A stretch of DNA of 64,000 bases, taken from the NCBI RefSeq assembly GCF_000526495.1, contig NZ_JAGE01000001.1, forward strand, positions 1,548,001-1,612,000, given 5' to 3'. Numbering within the stretch: the first letter of the stretch is position 1; the number at the start of each line of letters is the position of its first letter. Shown piece after piece: positions 52,658 to 61,747 of this stretch. Both the position numbers and the translations under genes were made by a program. This DNA is from Ruminiclostridium josui JCM 17888 (GTDB lineage Bacteria > Bacillota > Clostridia > Acetivibrionales > DSM-1351). Below the pieces are notes generated by a model. The model worked only from the letters and a program-made list of their open reading frames with translations. It was not told where the DNA came from and made no database searches.

Positions 52658-53413
52658 CTATTCCTGAGTAACTGGGATGATTGTCCCCAAATCAATCAAA
52701 TGTTCATCTTTAATAATAACCATGTCCACAGCTTTTAAACTTAAAAAATCATTTATTTCTTTATAATTTTTATGAAGTGTTATATCTCCGGTAAAAAGCA
52801 ATTTATCTTTTGCTATCAATCCCGTTGCTCCCCCAATAAACCCCATATCAAAGGGTTTCAGCTTTATAGCAGTATCAGGCTCAATTAAAAGCACATCTAG
52901 TCCCACTGATGTTGCTTTTCTATAAATATCCTGGTCTGATGTGATAATGCTATTACTGTCAACAACACATGTAAGACACTTAGAGTACCCCTGATTTACA
53001 TGTATAAGTTGTACTCCATTTTCATCCAACATTTTTTTGATAACGGGGTCTGTGTATTTAGTATTATGAAATGCATACTTGCCCACACTTGCAACATTGT
53101 AAGCAATAGTTCCCGGATATTTATTATGAAGGAAAGTTTCTCCCTTTATCATTTCAAAGCCCTTTTTGCAAAGTAATTCAATTATTTGCAACGATGTGTT
53201 AGGTGCATATACAATAATATTTCCCGAAATATGGTGAAACATAATATCAGGATGGCATGATACGGCAGGATACACATCAGGATGCTCTAATACGGGAATT
53301 ATATCTATTTTTCTATTTTTCAACTCATCAATTAGCTTTTTGGGAGCCCTCATATCTAATATAACAGAGGAAACATTTCCATCCGGCAAATTAGGTATTT
53401 TAACTGTTTTCAT
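52658..53413 (-). CDS. DUF6873 family protein
   Basis: A 251-residue protein of unknown function. It begins MKTVKIPNLPDGNVSSVILD and contains PVLEHPDVYPAVSCHPDIMF, YNVASVGKYAFHNTKYTDP and VNQGYSKCLTCVVDSNSIIT. These look like an alpha/beta fold reminiscent of agmatine/arginine-deiminase-type enzymes (a His-Pro-Asp site, a late cysteine), although I cannot confirm catalysis. GAGGG precedes the chosen ATG at 53413; the frame opens 16 codons upstream. It is a single minus-strand gene. Confidence 0.8.
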   Translation of the reverse strand: MKTVKIPNLPDGNVSSVILDMRAPKKLIDELKNRKIDIIPVLEHPDVYPAVSCHPDIMFHHISGNIIVYAPNTSLQIIELLCKKGFEMIKGETFLHNKYPGTIAYNVASVGKYAFHNTKYTDPVIKKMLDENGVQLIHVNQGYSKCLTCVVDSNSIITSDQDIYRKATSVGLDVLLIEPDTAIKLKPFDMGFIGGATGLIAKDKLLFTGDITLHKNYKEINDFLSLKAVDMVIIKDEHLIDLGTIIPVTQE

Positions 53414-53705
53414 ATTTTTCCCTCTTATGGTCTTTTGTCTCAAGTTAAATTTTAGTATCACACATATTTTTAATATTTCATATTATACTAAAGAAAGAAT
53501 CTTGAAAATCAAAAATCTTCTTATTCCAGTACTAACTGCTCTGCGAAAGCGGGACAGTTATTCAAATACACCGCATTTCCAAAAATGGAGATGCGGTTAT
53601 TTTATTTGTGGTGTCTTTTCCCACTAATAAAATCTGTTTATTTAATAATAATATAGAACTGTAACAGAATCTAATTAAATTTTAAAAAAGAAGGGAGTTG
53701 GTAAT
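53414..53705. other. Divergent intergenic region with a hairpin
   Basis: Holds the promoters of the flanking divergent genes (not pinpointed) and a plus-strand hairpin CCGCATTTCC...GGAGATGCGG followed by TTATTTTATT at 53571-53606. No gene precedes that hairpin on the plus strand, so it may be a leftover terminator or a leader structure. Confidence 0.4.
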
Positions 53706-53921
53706 ATGAGAACACCATTGGATAGAGTTGCATTAGTACTCATTATAATCGGAGCTCTTAACTGGCTTTCTGTAGGGTTATTCCGCTATGATCTTGTAAG
53801 TGCAATGTTTGGTTCCGCTTCATTAATTACAAGAGCAATTTTTGTTATCGTCGGTATAGCAGGACTGTACAGCATCAGTCTTCTTTTCAGAGAAAGTGAT
53901 CAAGCTGTACGTCAGCAATAA
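53706..53921 (+). CDS. DUF378 small membrane protein
   Basis: A 71-residue protein with two membrane helices. TPLDRVALVLIIIGALNWLS is the DUF378 hallmark, followed by GLFRYDLVSAMFG and a second helix, IFVIVGIAGLYSISLLFRES. The family is common in spore-formers, where members are induced in sporulation or stress, but their function is unknown. The ATG follows AAGAAGGGAG. It lies upstream of the spore protein gene, with 147 bases between them. Confidence 0.9.
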   Translation: MRTPLDRVALVLIIIGALNWLSVGLFRYDLVSAMFGSASLITRAIFVIVGIAGLYSISLLFRESDQAVRQQ

Positions 53922-54068
53922 ATAATCTTAATGGAAGATAACGCCATTGATTTTAGAAAGAAGTGACAGCAAGTAGACATAAATTTCCGTTATATTTTAA
54001 GCAATAATGCAAATTATATTAGTACACCGGTAAATCACAGGTGAAAATCACAAAGGAGGAATTTAATT

Positions 54069-54260
54069 ATGGCTAATAACAATAGTAATAACAGACCTTC
54101 AGGATTTGAAAACTTGAAATATGAGATAGCTTCTCAGGTTGGTGTAAACCTCAAAGAAGGTTATAATGGTGATTTAACTTCAAGAGAAGCTGGTAAAGTC
54201 GGTGGAAATATCACTAAGAGAGTATTCCAGGTATACAGGGATCAACACCAAAATCAGTAA
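54069..54260 (+). CDS. Alpha/beta-type small acid-soluble spore protein
   Basis: Coats and protects spore DNA and supplies amino acids at germination. It is 63 residues with the family signature KYEIASQVGVNL (which holds the GPR protease site) and the second block TSREAGKVGGNITKRVF. The ATG follows AAAGGAGGA. It is a single gene with its own terminator. Forespore (sigma-G) control is expected from the family. Confidence 0.96.
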   Translation: MANNNSNNRPSGFENLKYEIASQVGVNLKEGYNGDLTSREAGKVGGNITKRVFQVYRDQHQNQ

Positions 54261-54290
54261 GAATAAATTTTATGCTAAGTAATAAATAAT

Positions 54291-54330
54291 AAAAGGATGC
54301 TCGTCTTTTATGACGTGCATCCTTTTATTT
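54291..54330 (+). terminator. Terminator of the spore protein gene
   Basis: AAAAGGATGC and GCATCCTTTT, with inner CGTC/GACG, form a long stem followed by TTATTTT. Confidence 0.85.
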
Positions 54331-54470
54331 TAAAATTAACACTATAGTACTTTATTACTTGATAATCTTTATATATAATTTATATAAGTTAGTACATCAC
54401 TTTTGCGAAGAATTTAAATTAGCAGAGGATTTTATGTATTTCCAAATATAAATGATAAGGAAACAAGACT

Positions 54471-55514
54471 ATGACAGATTTTAAATCCATTTTGTCAAAA
54501 AAAATAACTAAGAGGGTACTCATACTTGCTGCATTTGCACTTCTGATATACCTTTTGAGGGGTATGGCCAACATGTTTCTGCTGACCTTCATATTTGCAT
54601 ATCTGGGGTATACTGCACAAAGTTATGTATTCAAACGGACTAAAATCATTAATTCAAGATTGCTCAAAGCAATAATTATAGCCTTTTATCTTGTAGCTGT
54701 AACATTGGCTGTGCTAGTTCTTTACAAGTATATTCCGGTAATTATATCAGAGCTAAAAGCCCTTACCGCACAAGTAAAAACCTTTTATAATACCACTTAC
54801 GAAAACGAGACTTTGAACTACATTATTTCGTTATCCAAAGAAATCAAGATCTCTTCCTATATAAGAGATAATTTTGAAGTTCTATATAAATCAATTTCAA
54901 ATATAGGTAAAATCGGTTTTGACTTTGTTATGGCAATTGTGTTAAGCCTGTTCTTTATATTGGAGAAAAACCGAATTGTCAGATTTACATCAGGTTTTAA
55001 AAACAGTAAACTATCTGTAGTTTATGATGAACTTTCATTCTTTGGACGTAAATTTCTGCAGTCTTTCGGAAAGGTAATTCAGACTCAGATAACTATTTCA
55101 TTTATCAACGCCATTCTTTCTATGATAATGCTTTATATACTCAAGTTTCCGCAGATTTTTGGACTTGGATTTATGATTTTTATTCTTGGTCTTGTCCCTG
55201 TTGCAGGTGTTGTAATATCACTTGTCCCCCTTTCCATGATAGCACTCAGAGTCGGCGGGCCTACAATGATTCTCTACGTTTTAATACTGATTGCAATTCT
55301 TCATGCTATTGAAAGCTATATTCTTAACCCTAAACTTATGTCTCAAAAAACAAAACTTCCTGTGTTCTACACATTTGTGGTATTAATAGTTTCAGAGCAT
55401 ATACTTGGAATATGGGGACTTATTATAGGTATTCCGATTTTTATATTTATACTTGATGTTTTGGAAGTCAAAAATCCTGATGCACCTGCTACATCAGATT
55501 CAAACAACAGTTAA
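54471..55514 (+). CDS. AI-2E family transporter (PerM/YdiK type)
   Basis: A membrane exporter or channel of 347 residues with about eight helices. The N-terminal pair (RVLILAAFALLIYLLRGMAN) is followed by an extracytoplasmic helical stretch (80-140). The C-terminal block holds FGRKFLQSFGKVIQTQITIS, FPQIFGLGFMIFILGLVPVAG, and ILNPKLMSQKTKLPVFYTF with GIWGLIIGIPIFIFI. Substrates vary across the family and cannot be read here. It is followed by two small genes on the same strand. Confidence 0.93.
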   Translation: MTDFKSILSKKITKRVLILAAFALLIYLLRGMANMFLLTFIFAYLGYTAQSYVFKRTKIINSRLLKAIIIAFYLVAVTLAVLVLYKYIPVIISELKALTAQVKTFYNTTYENETLNYIISLSKEIKISSYIRDNFEVLYKSISNIGKIGFDFVMAIVLSLFFILEKNRIVRFTSGFKNSKLSVVYDELSFFGRKFLQSFGKVIQTQITISFINAILSMIMLYILKFPQIFGLGFMIFILGLVPVAGVVISLVPLSMIALRVGGPTMILYVLILIAILHAIESYILNPKLMSQKTKLPVFYTFVVLIVSEHILGIWGLIIGIPIFIFILDVLEVKNPDAPATSDSNNS

Positions 55515-55558
55515 TAGGGTATACTTTCCTTATATAAAAAACAATAGGAGGCAATGCT

Positions 55559-55825
55559 ATGGCAAAATATAATGTTATGTCTGTTCTGACAAATAACAGA
55601 ATACAAAATGTGAATCTAATGCAAAATGTTCTCACTGAGTCTGGTTGTATAATTAAGACAAGACTTGGTATACATGATGCAAGCGAAAACAGCTGTTCAA
55701 ATGAAGGCCTTATAATACTTCATCTGACTGGTTCTGACGATGAAATAGAAAGACTGGAAAACAAATTAAATGAAATTCCAGGGGTCAAAGCCAAAAATAT
55801 TCGACTAAGCTCGGAAGATGCGTAG
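55559..55825 (+). CDS. Small ACT-like regulatory domain protein (TM1266 type)
   Basis: An 88-residue protein that is one ferredoxin-like (beta-alpha-beta-beta-alpha-beta) domain: KYNVMSVLTNNRIQNVNLMQ, CIIKTRLGIHDASENSCSNE, GLIILHLTGSDDEIERLENK and IPGVKAKNIRLS. The pattern fits ACT-like proteins such as TM1266, sometimes called iron-only hydrogenase system regulators. The ligand is unknown and no hydrogenase maturation genes are adjacent. The ATG follows AGGAGG; 44 bases after the AI-2E gene. Confidence 0.82.
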   Translation: MAKYNVMSVLTNNRIQNVNLMQNVLTESGCIIKTRLGIHDASENSCSNEGLIILHLTGSDDEIERLENKLNEIPGVKAKNIRLSSEDA

Positions 55826-55855
55826 TTTAATTTATTTTATCAGGGGGAAAATTCG

Positions 55856-56089
55856 GTGGCTGAACCTAAACGCTGCAAAGAGTGTAACTGCACTTTCCAA
55901 TATGTAACCAGTGAGCAATTATGTTTGAGCTGCAGTCAGAAAAACGAGTCCGAATTTCGGAGAATTAAAGAATTTTTAAAAGACAATCCAAAGTCATCGG
56001 TCAGTATGGTAGCAACTGCTCTTGATATAAGCGTATCCCACATACAGAAGTTTATTGATGAAGGAAGACTGGAAATCGTCAATAAGTAG
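55856..56089 (+). CDS. Small zinc-ribbon plus helix-turn-helix protein
   Basis: A 77-residue protein. An N-terminal zinc-ribbon-like part has two CxxC pairs (RCKECNCTF and LCLSCSQ). The C-terminal half is a small winged helix (SSVSMVATALDISVSHIQKF, then IDEGRLEIV), similar to short proteins annotated as flagellar-operon or MerR-like. A DNA- or RNA-binding role is plausible. The start is GTG at 55856 behind AGGGGG, 30 bases after the previous gene. Confidence 0.8.
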   Translation: MAEPKRCKECNCTFQYVTSEQLCLSCSQKNESEFRRIKEFLKDNPKSSVSMVATALDISVSHIQKFIDEGRLEIVNK

Positions 56090-56177
56090 CAGGAAAATTC
56101 AGCTAAAATGTTACTAATAGCTTACCTGCGTTTAGCCGATAACTAATGAAAATACAATTATTTTAAGGGGTGCCAAT

Positions 56178-56594
56178 ATGGATATTTTTGAGCTTATTGC
56201 ATATCTCAAGGAAACTGAAGGTTACATTGAGTATTCGTTTTATAAACATTCTTCTGAAATTATGAATGCTATCTCAAATAGGGGTATAGATGAAGTATTA
56301 AATATCATTTCCATGAGAGAAATTAAAAAAGGTGCGTACGAATGTGTTACCACTTGGGAAGTTGATAGTAATTCCTGCTTCAGTAAAACCGTAATAATTG
56401 ATATATCCAATGAAATGATTTATATCACCGAAACTTTGGATGGTGCTGACAGCCAGTCAGCCAAAGCAGATTTAGTTTCAGATTTTGATGTGCTAAAGGA
56501 ATATTCAGAAATTATTGATTTAATGAAGACCAAGCAATTAAACAGTATTGAAAAGGAATTACTTACAAAAGTTGTTGCTGCATTTTTCAAATAG
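56178..56594 (+). CDS. Hypothetical protein
   Basis: A 138-residue acidic protein that I do not recognise. It has no membrane or signal segment. The N-terminal helix (MDIFELIAYLKETEGYIEYS) leads to mixed alpha/beta sequence (ECVTTWEVDSNSCFSKTVII) and a helical C-terminus. The ATG follows AAGGGG and the gene ends at a strong bidirectional hairpin, so it is a clean gene unit. Confidence 0.75.
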   Translation: MDIFELIAYLKETEGYIEYSFYKHSSEIMNAISNRGIDEVLNIISMREIKKGAYECVTTWEVDSNSCFSKTVIIDISNEMIYITETLDGADSQSAKADLVSDFDVLKEYSEIIDLMKTKQLNSIEKELLTKVVAAFFK

Positions 56595-56628
56595 CACATA
56601 ATTTGATATTAACCTTTATATAATGAAT

Positions 56629-56680
56629 GAAAACGGAGCTTTGTACTAAATTACAGTTAGTGCAAAGCTCCGTTTTCATA
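56629..56680. terminator. Bidirectional-looking terminator
   Basis: AAAACGGAGCTTTG and CAAAGCTCCGTTTT form a 14-pair stem around a 18-base loop, with A and T runs on either side. Confidence 0.85.
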
Positions 56681-56740
56681 AAATACCATTTTTGAATTAG
56701 TATCTATATGTGTTAAAATATGTTCTAACGAGGTGATAAA

Positions 56741-57301
56741 ATGATTTCCGCTATACAATATATAGATACAAATATATTAAACTTTATTCAAAACAATTTG
56801 CACTCAGTTTTTATGGATAAATTTATGCCGGTAATTACTTTTTTGGGCAACAACGGTATGGTTTGGATTGTAATTGCTATTTTACTTGTGATTTCAAAAA
56901 AATACAGGACAACTGGACTTATGCTTATAGGTGCATTAGTAATTTGCCTGATAATAGGCAACCTTACCCTAAAGCCTATTATTGCAAGGTCACGCCCCTG
57001 TTGGGTCAATACAAGTGTACATTTGCTGGTGTCATCCCCTCAGGATTATTCTTTCCCATCGGGACACACCATGTCTTCCTTTGCAGCCGCTGTCGTTCTT
57101 TTCTTAAGAAGCAAAAAATTAGGGGTATGGGCCTTACTTGTTGCAGCTATGATATCCGTTTCAAGGCTCTACCTGTATGTTCATTATCCTTCCGATGTAG
57201 CCGCAGGGTTGATTCTTGGCATAGGAGCTGCTTATTTTTCTGTTAAAGCTTTACCTACAATGCAGAATATTCTCAAGAAAATAGTCAAAACCCGGTCATA
57301 A
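56741..57301 (+). CDS. PAP2-family membrane phosphatase (undecaprenyl pyrophosphatase-like)
   Basis: Removes phosphate from a lipid phosphate, probably undecaprenyl pyrophosphate in cell-wall lipid recycling. It is 186 residues with five or six membrane helices and all three PAP2 motifs: KPIIARSRP, FPSGHTM and SRLYLYVHYPSD with the catalytic histidines. The size is that of small BcrC/YodM-like enzymes. It ends at its own terminator at 57288-57312. BcrC relatives add bacitracin tolerance; whether this one does is unknown. Confidence 0.93.
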   Translation: MISAIQYIDTNILNFIQNNLHSVFMDKFMPVITFLGNNGMVWIVIAILLVISKKYRTTGLMLIGALVICLIIGNLTLKPIIARSRPCWVNTSVHLLVSSPQDYSFPSGHTMSSFAAAVVLFLRSKKLGVWALLVAAMISVSRLYLYVHYPSDVAAGLILGIGAAYFSVKALPTMQNILKKIVKTRS

Positions 57302-57312
57302 GACCGGGCTTT
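57288..57312 (+). terminator. Terminator of the PAP2 gene
   Basis: CCCGGTC and GACCGGG pair around ATAA, followed by CTTTCGATTT; the stem includes the stop codon region. Confidence 0.75.
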
Positions 57313-57316
57313 CGAT

Positions 57317-58426
57317 TTATTTCTTACTTGTTTCCTTTTCTATTTGTTTTTCCACACTAATTAAAACCTGACCTTTATTACTTTCTGATTTTTTCAATAA
57401 ATTGCTTGTTGCAGGGATAATCGCTGTTATAGGCAAAATAGGAATAAAGACTGGCGTATTTCCACTTCCATCAGATATTACGACTATCCCGTATTCGTTT
57501 TTATATATTGTCCCTGTAGCATGTACATTTGAACCTGTATATATATCAACATCGGTTTTACTGTTTAAATACTCATAAAGCGTCGTTACAATATCTGTAT
57601 CGTATCCCGGCGTGAAAGCAGGTACCGATAGATATGTAAAAGAAGGATTGTATACCGTACTATTACCGGTGTATATTGCTGTAATAGAATTAAGTGGAAT
57701 GGCTTGTTCTTGCCCGTTGTCCATTACTATGAATACCGCCCCGTTGTTTGCAGCAGGAGAAGCAAACAGCTGATAAGGTGTACCTGTTATGGAAGAAGCC
57801 GTTAACCCTTTGGTAAATACAGTTACCGTATTGGTAGGATAGAACATAATAATCTGCTGTATTATGTGTGATAACTGTGAATAACAAAAGTTTGTTGCTG
57901 AATTTTCTGACGGAGTACCTGTATATGTAAGCACTAATTTAGGAAAGTATGGCTCCCAAGAGATATTATTCGTTCCAAACTGAACAACAGTAGTACCGTC
58001 AGAATTAGTTAATGCTAAGCCATTGTTTGCAACAGTTCCGTTGAGCCAACTGTTTACTAAAGCTGTTACATCAATCTCAACTGTTTTATAAAGGTCATTT
58101 GTAGTAACATTAACCTGTGATTGTGTAGGTGTATAGGCCGGTTGTGTATTGTAGGTCACAGTAGTTTTGTTGAAAGGCTCCATTACCGTATTTACCACAA
58201 CGGGACTGGGATTGGTACCGCTTTTTGCAATAACAGCTAACTGAAGCACAGCACTGTCAACAAAACTTACGGGCAATGCTGGCAATGCTATTTGCATCAG
58301 ACTTATGCAATTTTGATACTGTGCATCATTACCTGAATAGATGGTTGGATATACCGAAAAATTAATAGTAGGTTGTGCAGAAGACACAAATGTCGTGTTT
58401 GGAATATCCACTACTACTGTTGTCAT
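57317..58426 (-). CDS. DNRLRE-domain protein, possible spore or surface protein
   Basis: A 369-residue protein rich in Thr, Asn and Val. The first 170 residues form a DNRLRE-like beta-sandwich (PTIYSGNDAQYQNCISLMQI, FNKTTVTYNTQPAYTP, VTALVNSWLNG, GLALTNSDGTTVVQFG). The rest is beta-rich sequence with two similar blocks (FIVMDNGQEQAIPLNSITAI and IVVISDGSGNTPVFIPI) that resemble spore-coat or SipL-type modules. No signal peptide is present, unlike most DNRLRE proteins, which suggests a mother-cell product such as a spore-coat component. That is inferred. Confidence 0.82.
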   Translation of the reverse strand: MTTVVVDIPNTTFVSSAQPTINFSVYPTIYSGNDAQYQNCISLMQIALPALPVSFVDSAVLQLAVIAKSGTNPSPVVVNTVMEPFNKTTVTYNTQPAYTPTQSQVNVTTNDLYKTVEIDVTALVNSWLNGTVANNGLALTNSDGTTVVQFGTNNISWEPYFPKLVLTYTGTPSENSATNFCYSQLSHIIQQIIMFYPTNTVTVFTKGLTASSITGTPYQLFASPAANNGAVFIVMDNGQEQAIPLNSITAIYTGNSTVYNPSFTYLSVPAFTPGYDTDIVTTLYEYLNSKTDVDIYTGSNVHATGTIYKNEYGIVVISDGSGNTPVFIPILPITAIIPATSNLLKKSESNKGQVLISVEKQIEKETSKK

Positions 58427-58496
58427 AATACAATTCCTTCTTTCATATTTGTTGTATTACTTACATAATATGATTAAAGGAATACTATGATGAATA

Positions 58497-59801
58497 TTAT
58501 TTTTCTTTGCCCGTTTTCTTAAATGTATTTTGGATTTCCTTAACGGCCTGTTCCTTGGTATAAGTTTTTGCAATATATCCTTGCATTATCTCTCCAAACT
58601 TCTGGTGAAAATCGTCATTCACATAGTTTACATACATATCTCCAACCATATTGTCCTTTTTATATGTCTCAAACTCCTTTGCAATCTGCATTTTTGACAT
58701 ATCGGCACCATTTACAGGTGGCATTACCTTTGCAATTTTTGAAAACCATTTCTTGCCGTAGTCGGAAGTAAAAAGCCAGTTATACAAATCCAAAACCTCA
58801 GACAATACGGGGGAATCCTTATATATTCTGGTAGCCTGCTCAGTTCCGGCTACAATAAATGCATTTGCCGTTTTGTCATCTACCGGATAACCTGTAATTC
58901 CTATCTTTATTTTAGGGTTAATATTTAAAATATCAGATTCGGCCCATGAACCCTGCCCTATTATCATAGCCGCCTTTCCCATGGCAAAATCAGCAAGTTC
59001 TGCTGACAGGTCTGTTTCAAGAGGCTTTATGTCACCATACTTTACTGTTAAATCAATAAATTTAAAGAAATTATCATTAATAAGCGGATACGTTTCAAAT
59101 TTATCTTTTCCGGAAGAAAAATTCTTTACTAGTCCTTCAACATCATCCGGCTTGGAGGCATCCATGAAATGCATAAAAACATGCCTGAACACCCATGGCT
59201 CCTTATATCCAGTTGAAAAAGGCTGTATGCCCATAGATTTCAGCTTCTGAGCCGCAGCTTCAAGCTCAACTAATGTTTTCGGCACAGGTATTTTGCTCTT
59301 ATCAAACAACTCCTTGTTGTATACTAAGCCATATACATTTTCTTTGATAGGAAAGCCATATACTTTACCTTTATATGACATATTCATTCTTACCTCGTCT
59401 GTCATGGCTTTTGCAAGAGGTTGACCTGTAAGGTCATAGGAGTATTTCGCGTATTCTTTTATCTCGCTTCCCGCGGAAGTTGTAAATACATCCGGCATAT
59501 CACCAGATTTAATCTTTGTTTTAAGTATTTGAGAATAATCCGATTGAATTGTTTTTAAGTTTACTGTTAAGTTTGGTTTGTTCTTTTTGTATTCCTTAAG
59601 ATACTCATTGATTGCATCAACATACTCAGGGTTATTGACAAAAATGTTGATATCTACGGATTTTTCCATAGATTCCTTTGATGTTTTCGAGGCAGTATCT
59701 TTCGAAGGCATTTTATCCATTGGATCCTCTTTTCTGCATCCTGTCATCATACTCACAGCCAGAACAAAAGCCAATATAAAAGATAACAATCTTTTTTTCA
59801 T
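58497..59801 (-). CDS. ABC transporter substrate-binding lipoprotein (family 1)
   Basis: Captures a solute, probably a sugar or oligosaccharide, outside the membrane. It is 434 residues. A signal peptide (MKKRLLSFILAFVLAVS) ends in the lipobox MTGC. The periplasmic-binding fold includes VDINIFVNNPEYVDAINEYL, MPDVFTTSAGSEIKEYA, YGFPIKENVYGLVYNKELFD and MGKAAMIIGQGSWAE. The start ATG at 59801 has AAAGGAG upstream; the frame opens 16 codons earlier. No permease or ATPase gene lies beside it, so it is an orphan that probably works with a shared transporter. Confidence 0.93.
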   Translation of the reverse strand: MKKRLLSFILAFVLAVSMMTGCRKEDPMDKMPSKDTASKTSKESMEKSVDINIFVNNPEYVDAINEYLKEYKKNKPNLTVNLKTIQSDYSQILKTKIKSGDMPDVFTTSAGSEIKEYAKYSYDLTGQPLAKAMTDEVRMNMSYKGKVYGFPIKENVYGLVYNKELFDKSKIPVPKTLVELEAAAQKLKSMGIQPFSTGYKEPWVFRHVFMHFMDASKPDDVEGLVKNFSSGKDKFETYPLINDNFFKFIDLTVKYGDIKPLETDLSAELADFAMGKAAMIIGQGSWAESDILNINPKIKIGITGYPVDDKTANAFIVAGTEQATRIYKDSPVLSEVLDLYNWLFTSDYGKKWFSKIAKVMPPVNGADMSKMQIAKEFETYKKDNMVGDMYVNYVNDDFHQKFGEIMQGYIAKTYTKEQAVKEIQNTFKKTGKEK

Positions 59802-59972
59802 CGGTATTTCTCCTTTGTATCCCTTTATCAAGTTTAATATAATCAACATTATGGATTTTTATACAGTAAAAGGTTCTTATCATATATTTTTCACCCATAT
59901 TAACTCTCCGTTGTGGTAAAATACATCATATAAATTAAAATAAAGAATATTATATAATTTTTCGGAGGTCAT

Positions 59973-61712
59973 ATGGAAACTTTTAAAAAGTTTATTAGAT
60001 TTTATAAACCATATAAAAAACTATTCTTCATTGATATGTTATGTGCACTTATTGCCTCTGCCATAGACCTTGCTTTCCCACAGATATTGAATCTGCTTAC
60101 AAAGGGTATATTCACTGGCAGTTCCTCTCAAATACTTCGCTCTCTATGGATTATCGGAACAGGACTTATTGTAATGTATATAGTCAGGTATTACTGCCAA
60201 TATTTTATAACCTCATGGGGACACATAATGGGGGCTCGCATGGAAAGCGACATGAGGCAAGAATTATTTGACCACTATCAAAAGCTATCCTTTTCTTACT
60301 ATGATAAAAACAATACAGGGGAAATGATGTCAAAACTCATTTCTGATTTATTCGATATAACCGAGTTGGCTCATCACGGTCCTGAAAACTTTTTCATATC
60401 TGCCATAAAGATAATAGGTTCGTTTACACTGCTGGCAATGATTAATGTCCCAATGACACTAATTTTGCTAGTTATTACATTAATAATGGGTATTTTCAGC
60501 CTGTTTAAAAATCGAAAAATGCGTTTAGTTTTCTTTGATAATAGAAAAAAGATTGCAACCGTAAATTCTCGTTTGCAGGACAGCCTGTCAGGAATAAGAG
60601 TTGTACAGTCCTTTGCAAATGAAGAAATCGAAAGGGATAAATTTTGTGAAAGTAATCTGAAATTTCTGGATTCCAAAAAAGACAGCTATCTTATAATGGG
60701 AAGCTTTCATGCTGGAAACTCCTTCTTTCAGGGGCTGCTTTACACGGTAGTACTTGTCAGCGGAGGTTTCTTTATAGCCAAGGGTGGCCTTAAAGCCTCA
60801 GACCTGGCTATTTATGCACTGTATATTGGTATCTTTCTTAATCCAATTGATGTTCTTATTAACTTTACCGAAGCCTTTCAAAAAGGATTTTCAGGCTTCA
60901 GACGTTTTCTTGATGTAGTGGAAACTAAGCCTGAAATAGTGGACAAAAAAGGTGCAAAACCTCTGGTAAACCCACGTGGAGATATCAGATACAATAATGT
61001 TTCATTTAGGTATGAGAAAGATTCAGAAGTATTAGATAACATAAACATATCCATTGAAGCAGGGAAAACCGTAGCATTTGTGGGTCCATCTGGCGGAGGA
61101 AAAACAACCTTATGCTCTCTTCTTCCCAGATTTTATGATGTTACTCAGGGACAAATTACAATCGATGGTAAAGACATCAGGGATGTAACTCTTAAATCTC
61201 TTAGGAATTGTATCGGAATAGTTCAGCAGGATGTATACTTATTTGCAGGAAGCATCCGTGAAAACATTGCATATGGCAAACCGGGTGCATCTGAAGAAGA
61301 AATAATCCAAGCCGCCAAAAATGCCAACATACATGACTTTGTTATGAGTCTAGAAGACGGTTATGACACATTTGTAGGGGAACGTGGTACACGTCTTTCA
61401 GGTGGCCAGAAGCAGCGAATAGCCATTGCCCGTGTATTTTTAAAGAATCCACCTATTCTTATTCTGGACGAAGCCACATCAGCACTGGACAATGAAAGTG
61501 AACGTCATATTCAGACTTCTCTTGAAGATCTTGCAAAGAATCGTACAACAATTGTAATAGCTCACAGACTTAGTACAATCCGTAATGCAGATGAAATAAT
61601 AGTTATAGACCAAAACGGGATTCAGGAAAGGGGTACACATGATACTTTGCTAAAACAGGACGGTTTGTACGCAAAGTATTATAATATGCAGTTTGAAGGC
61701 TTAGGGGAGTAA
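59973..61712 (+). CDS. ABC exporter, fused membrane and ATPase domains (MsbA type)
   Basis: A half-transporter that dimerises to export a lipid, drug or peptide. It is 579 residues. Six membrane helices cover about 15-300 (FFIDMLCALIASAIDLAFPQ; the DNRKKIATVNSRLQDSLSGI coupling region). The ATPase has Walker A GPSGGGKTT near 370, Q-loop QQDVYLFAGS, signature RLSGGQKQR, Walker B PILILDEATSALD and the H-loop IVIAHRL. No partner half-transporter is adjacent, so a homodimer is likely. It has no N-terminal peptidase domain, so it is not the missing bacteriocin exporter type. The ATG follows GGAGG. Confidence 0.93.
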   Translation: METFKKFIRFYKPYKKLFFIDMLCALIASAIDLAFPQILNLLTKGIFTGSSSQILRSLWIIGTGLIVMYIVRYYCQYFITSWGHIMGARMESDMRQELFDHYQKLSFSYYDKNNTGEMMSKLISDLFDITELAHHGPENFFISAIKIIGSFTLLAMINVPMTLILLVITLIMGIFSLFKNRKMRLVFFDNRKKIATVNSRLQDSLSGIRVVQSFANEEIERDKFCESNLKFLDSKKDSYLIMGSFHAGNSFFQGLLYTVVLVSGGFFIAKGGLKASDLAIYALYIGIFLNPIDVLINFTEAFQKGFSGFRRFLDVVETKPEIVDKKGAKPLVNPRGDIRYNNVSFRYEKDSEVLDNINISIEAGKTVAFVGPSGGGKTTLCSLLPRFYDVTQGQITIDGKDIRDVTLKSLRNCIGIVQQDVYLFAGSIRENIAYGKPGASEEEIIQAAKNANIHDFVMSLEDGYDTFVGERGTRLSGGQKQRIAIARVFLKNPPILILDEATSALDNESERHIQTSLEDLAKNRTTIVIAHRLSTIRNADEIIVIDQNGIQERGTHDTLLKQDGLYAKYYNMQFEGLGE

Positions 61713-61747
61713 AGTTTTTCTGTCTTTGCACGAGTACTTCCCGTATA

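Noticed and set aside
59973-61712. Replacement exporter for the bacteriocin precursors
   Set aside because: It lacks an N-terminal C39 peptidase domain and is 40 kb away among core genes.
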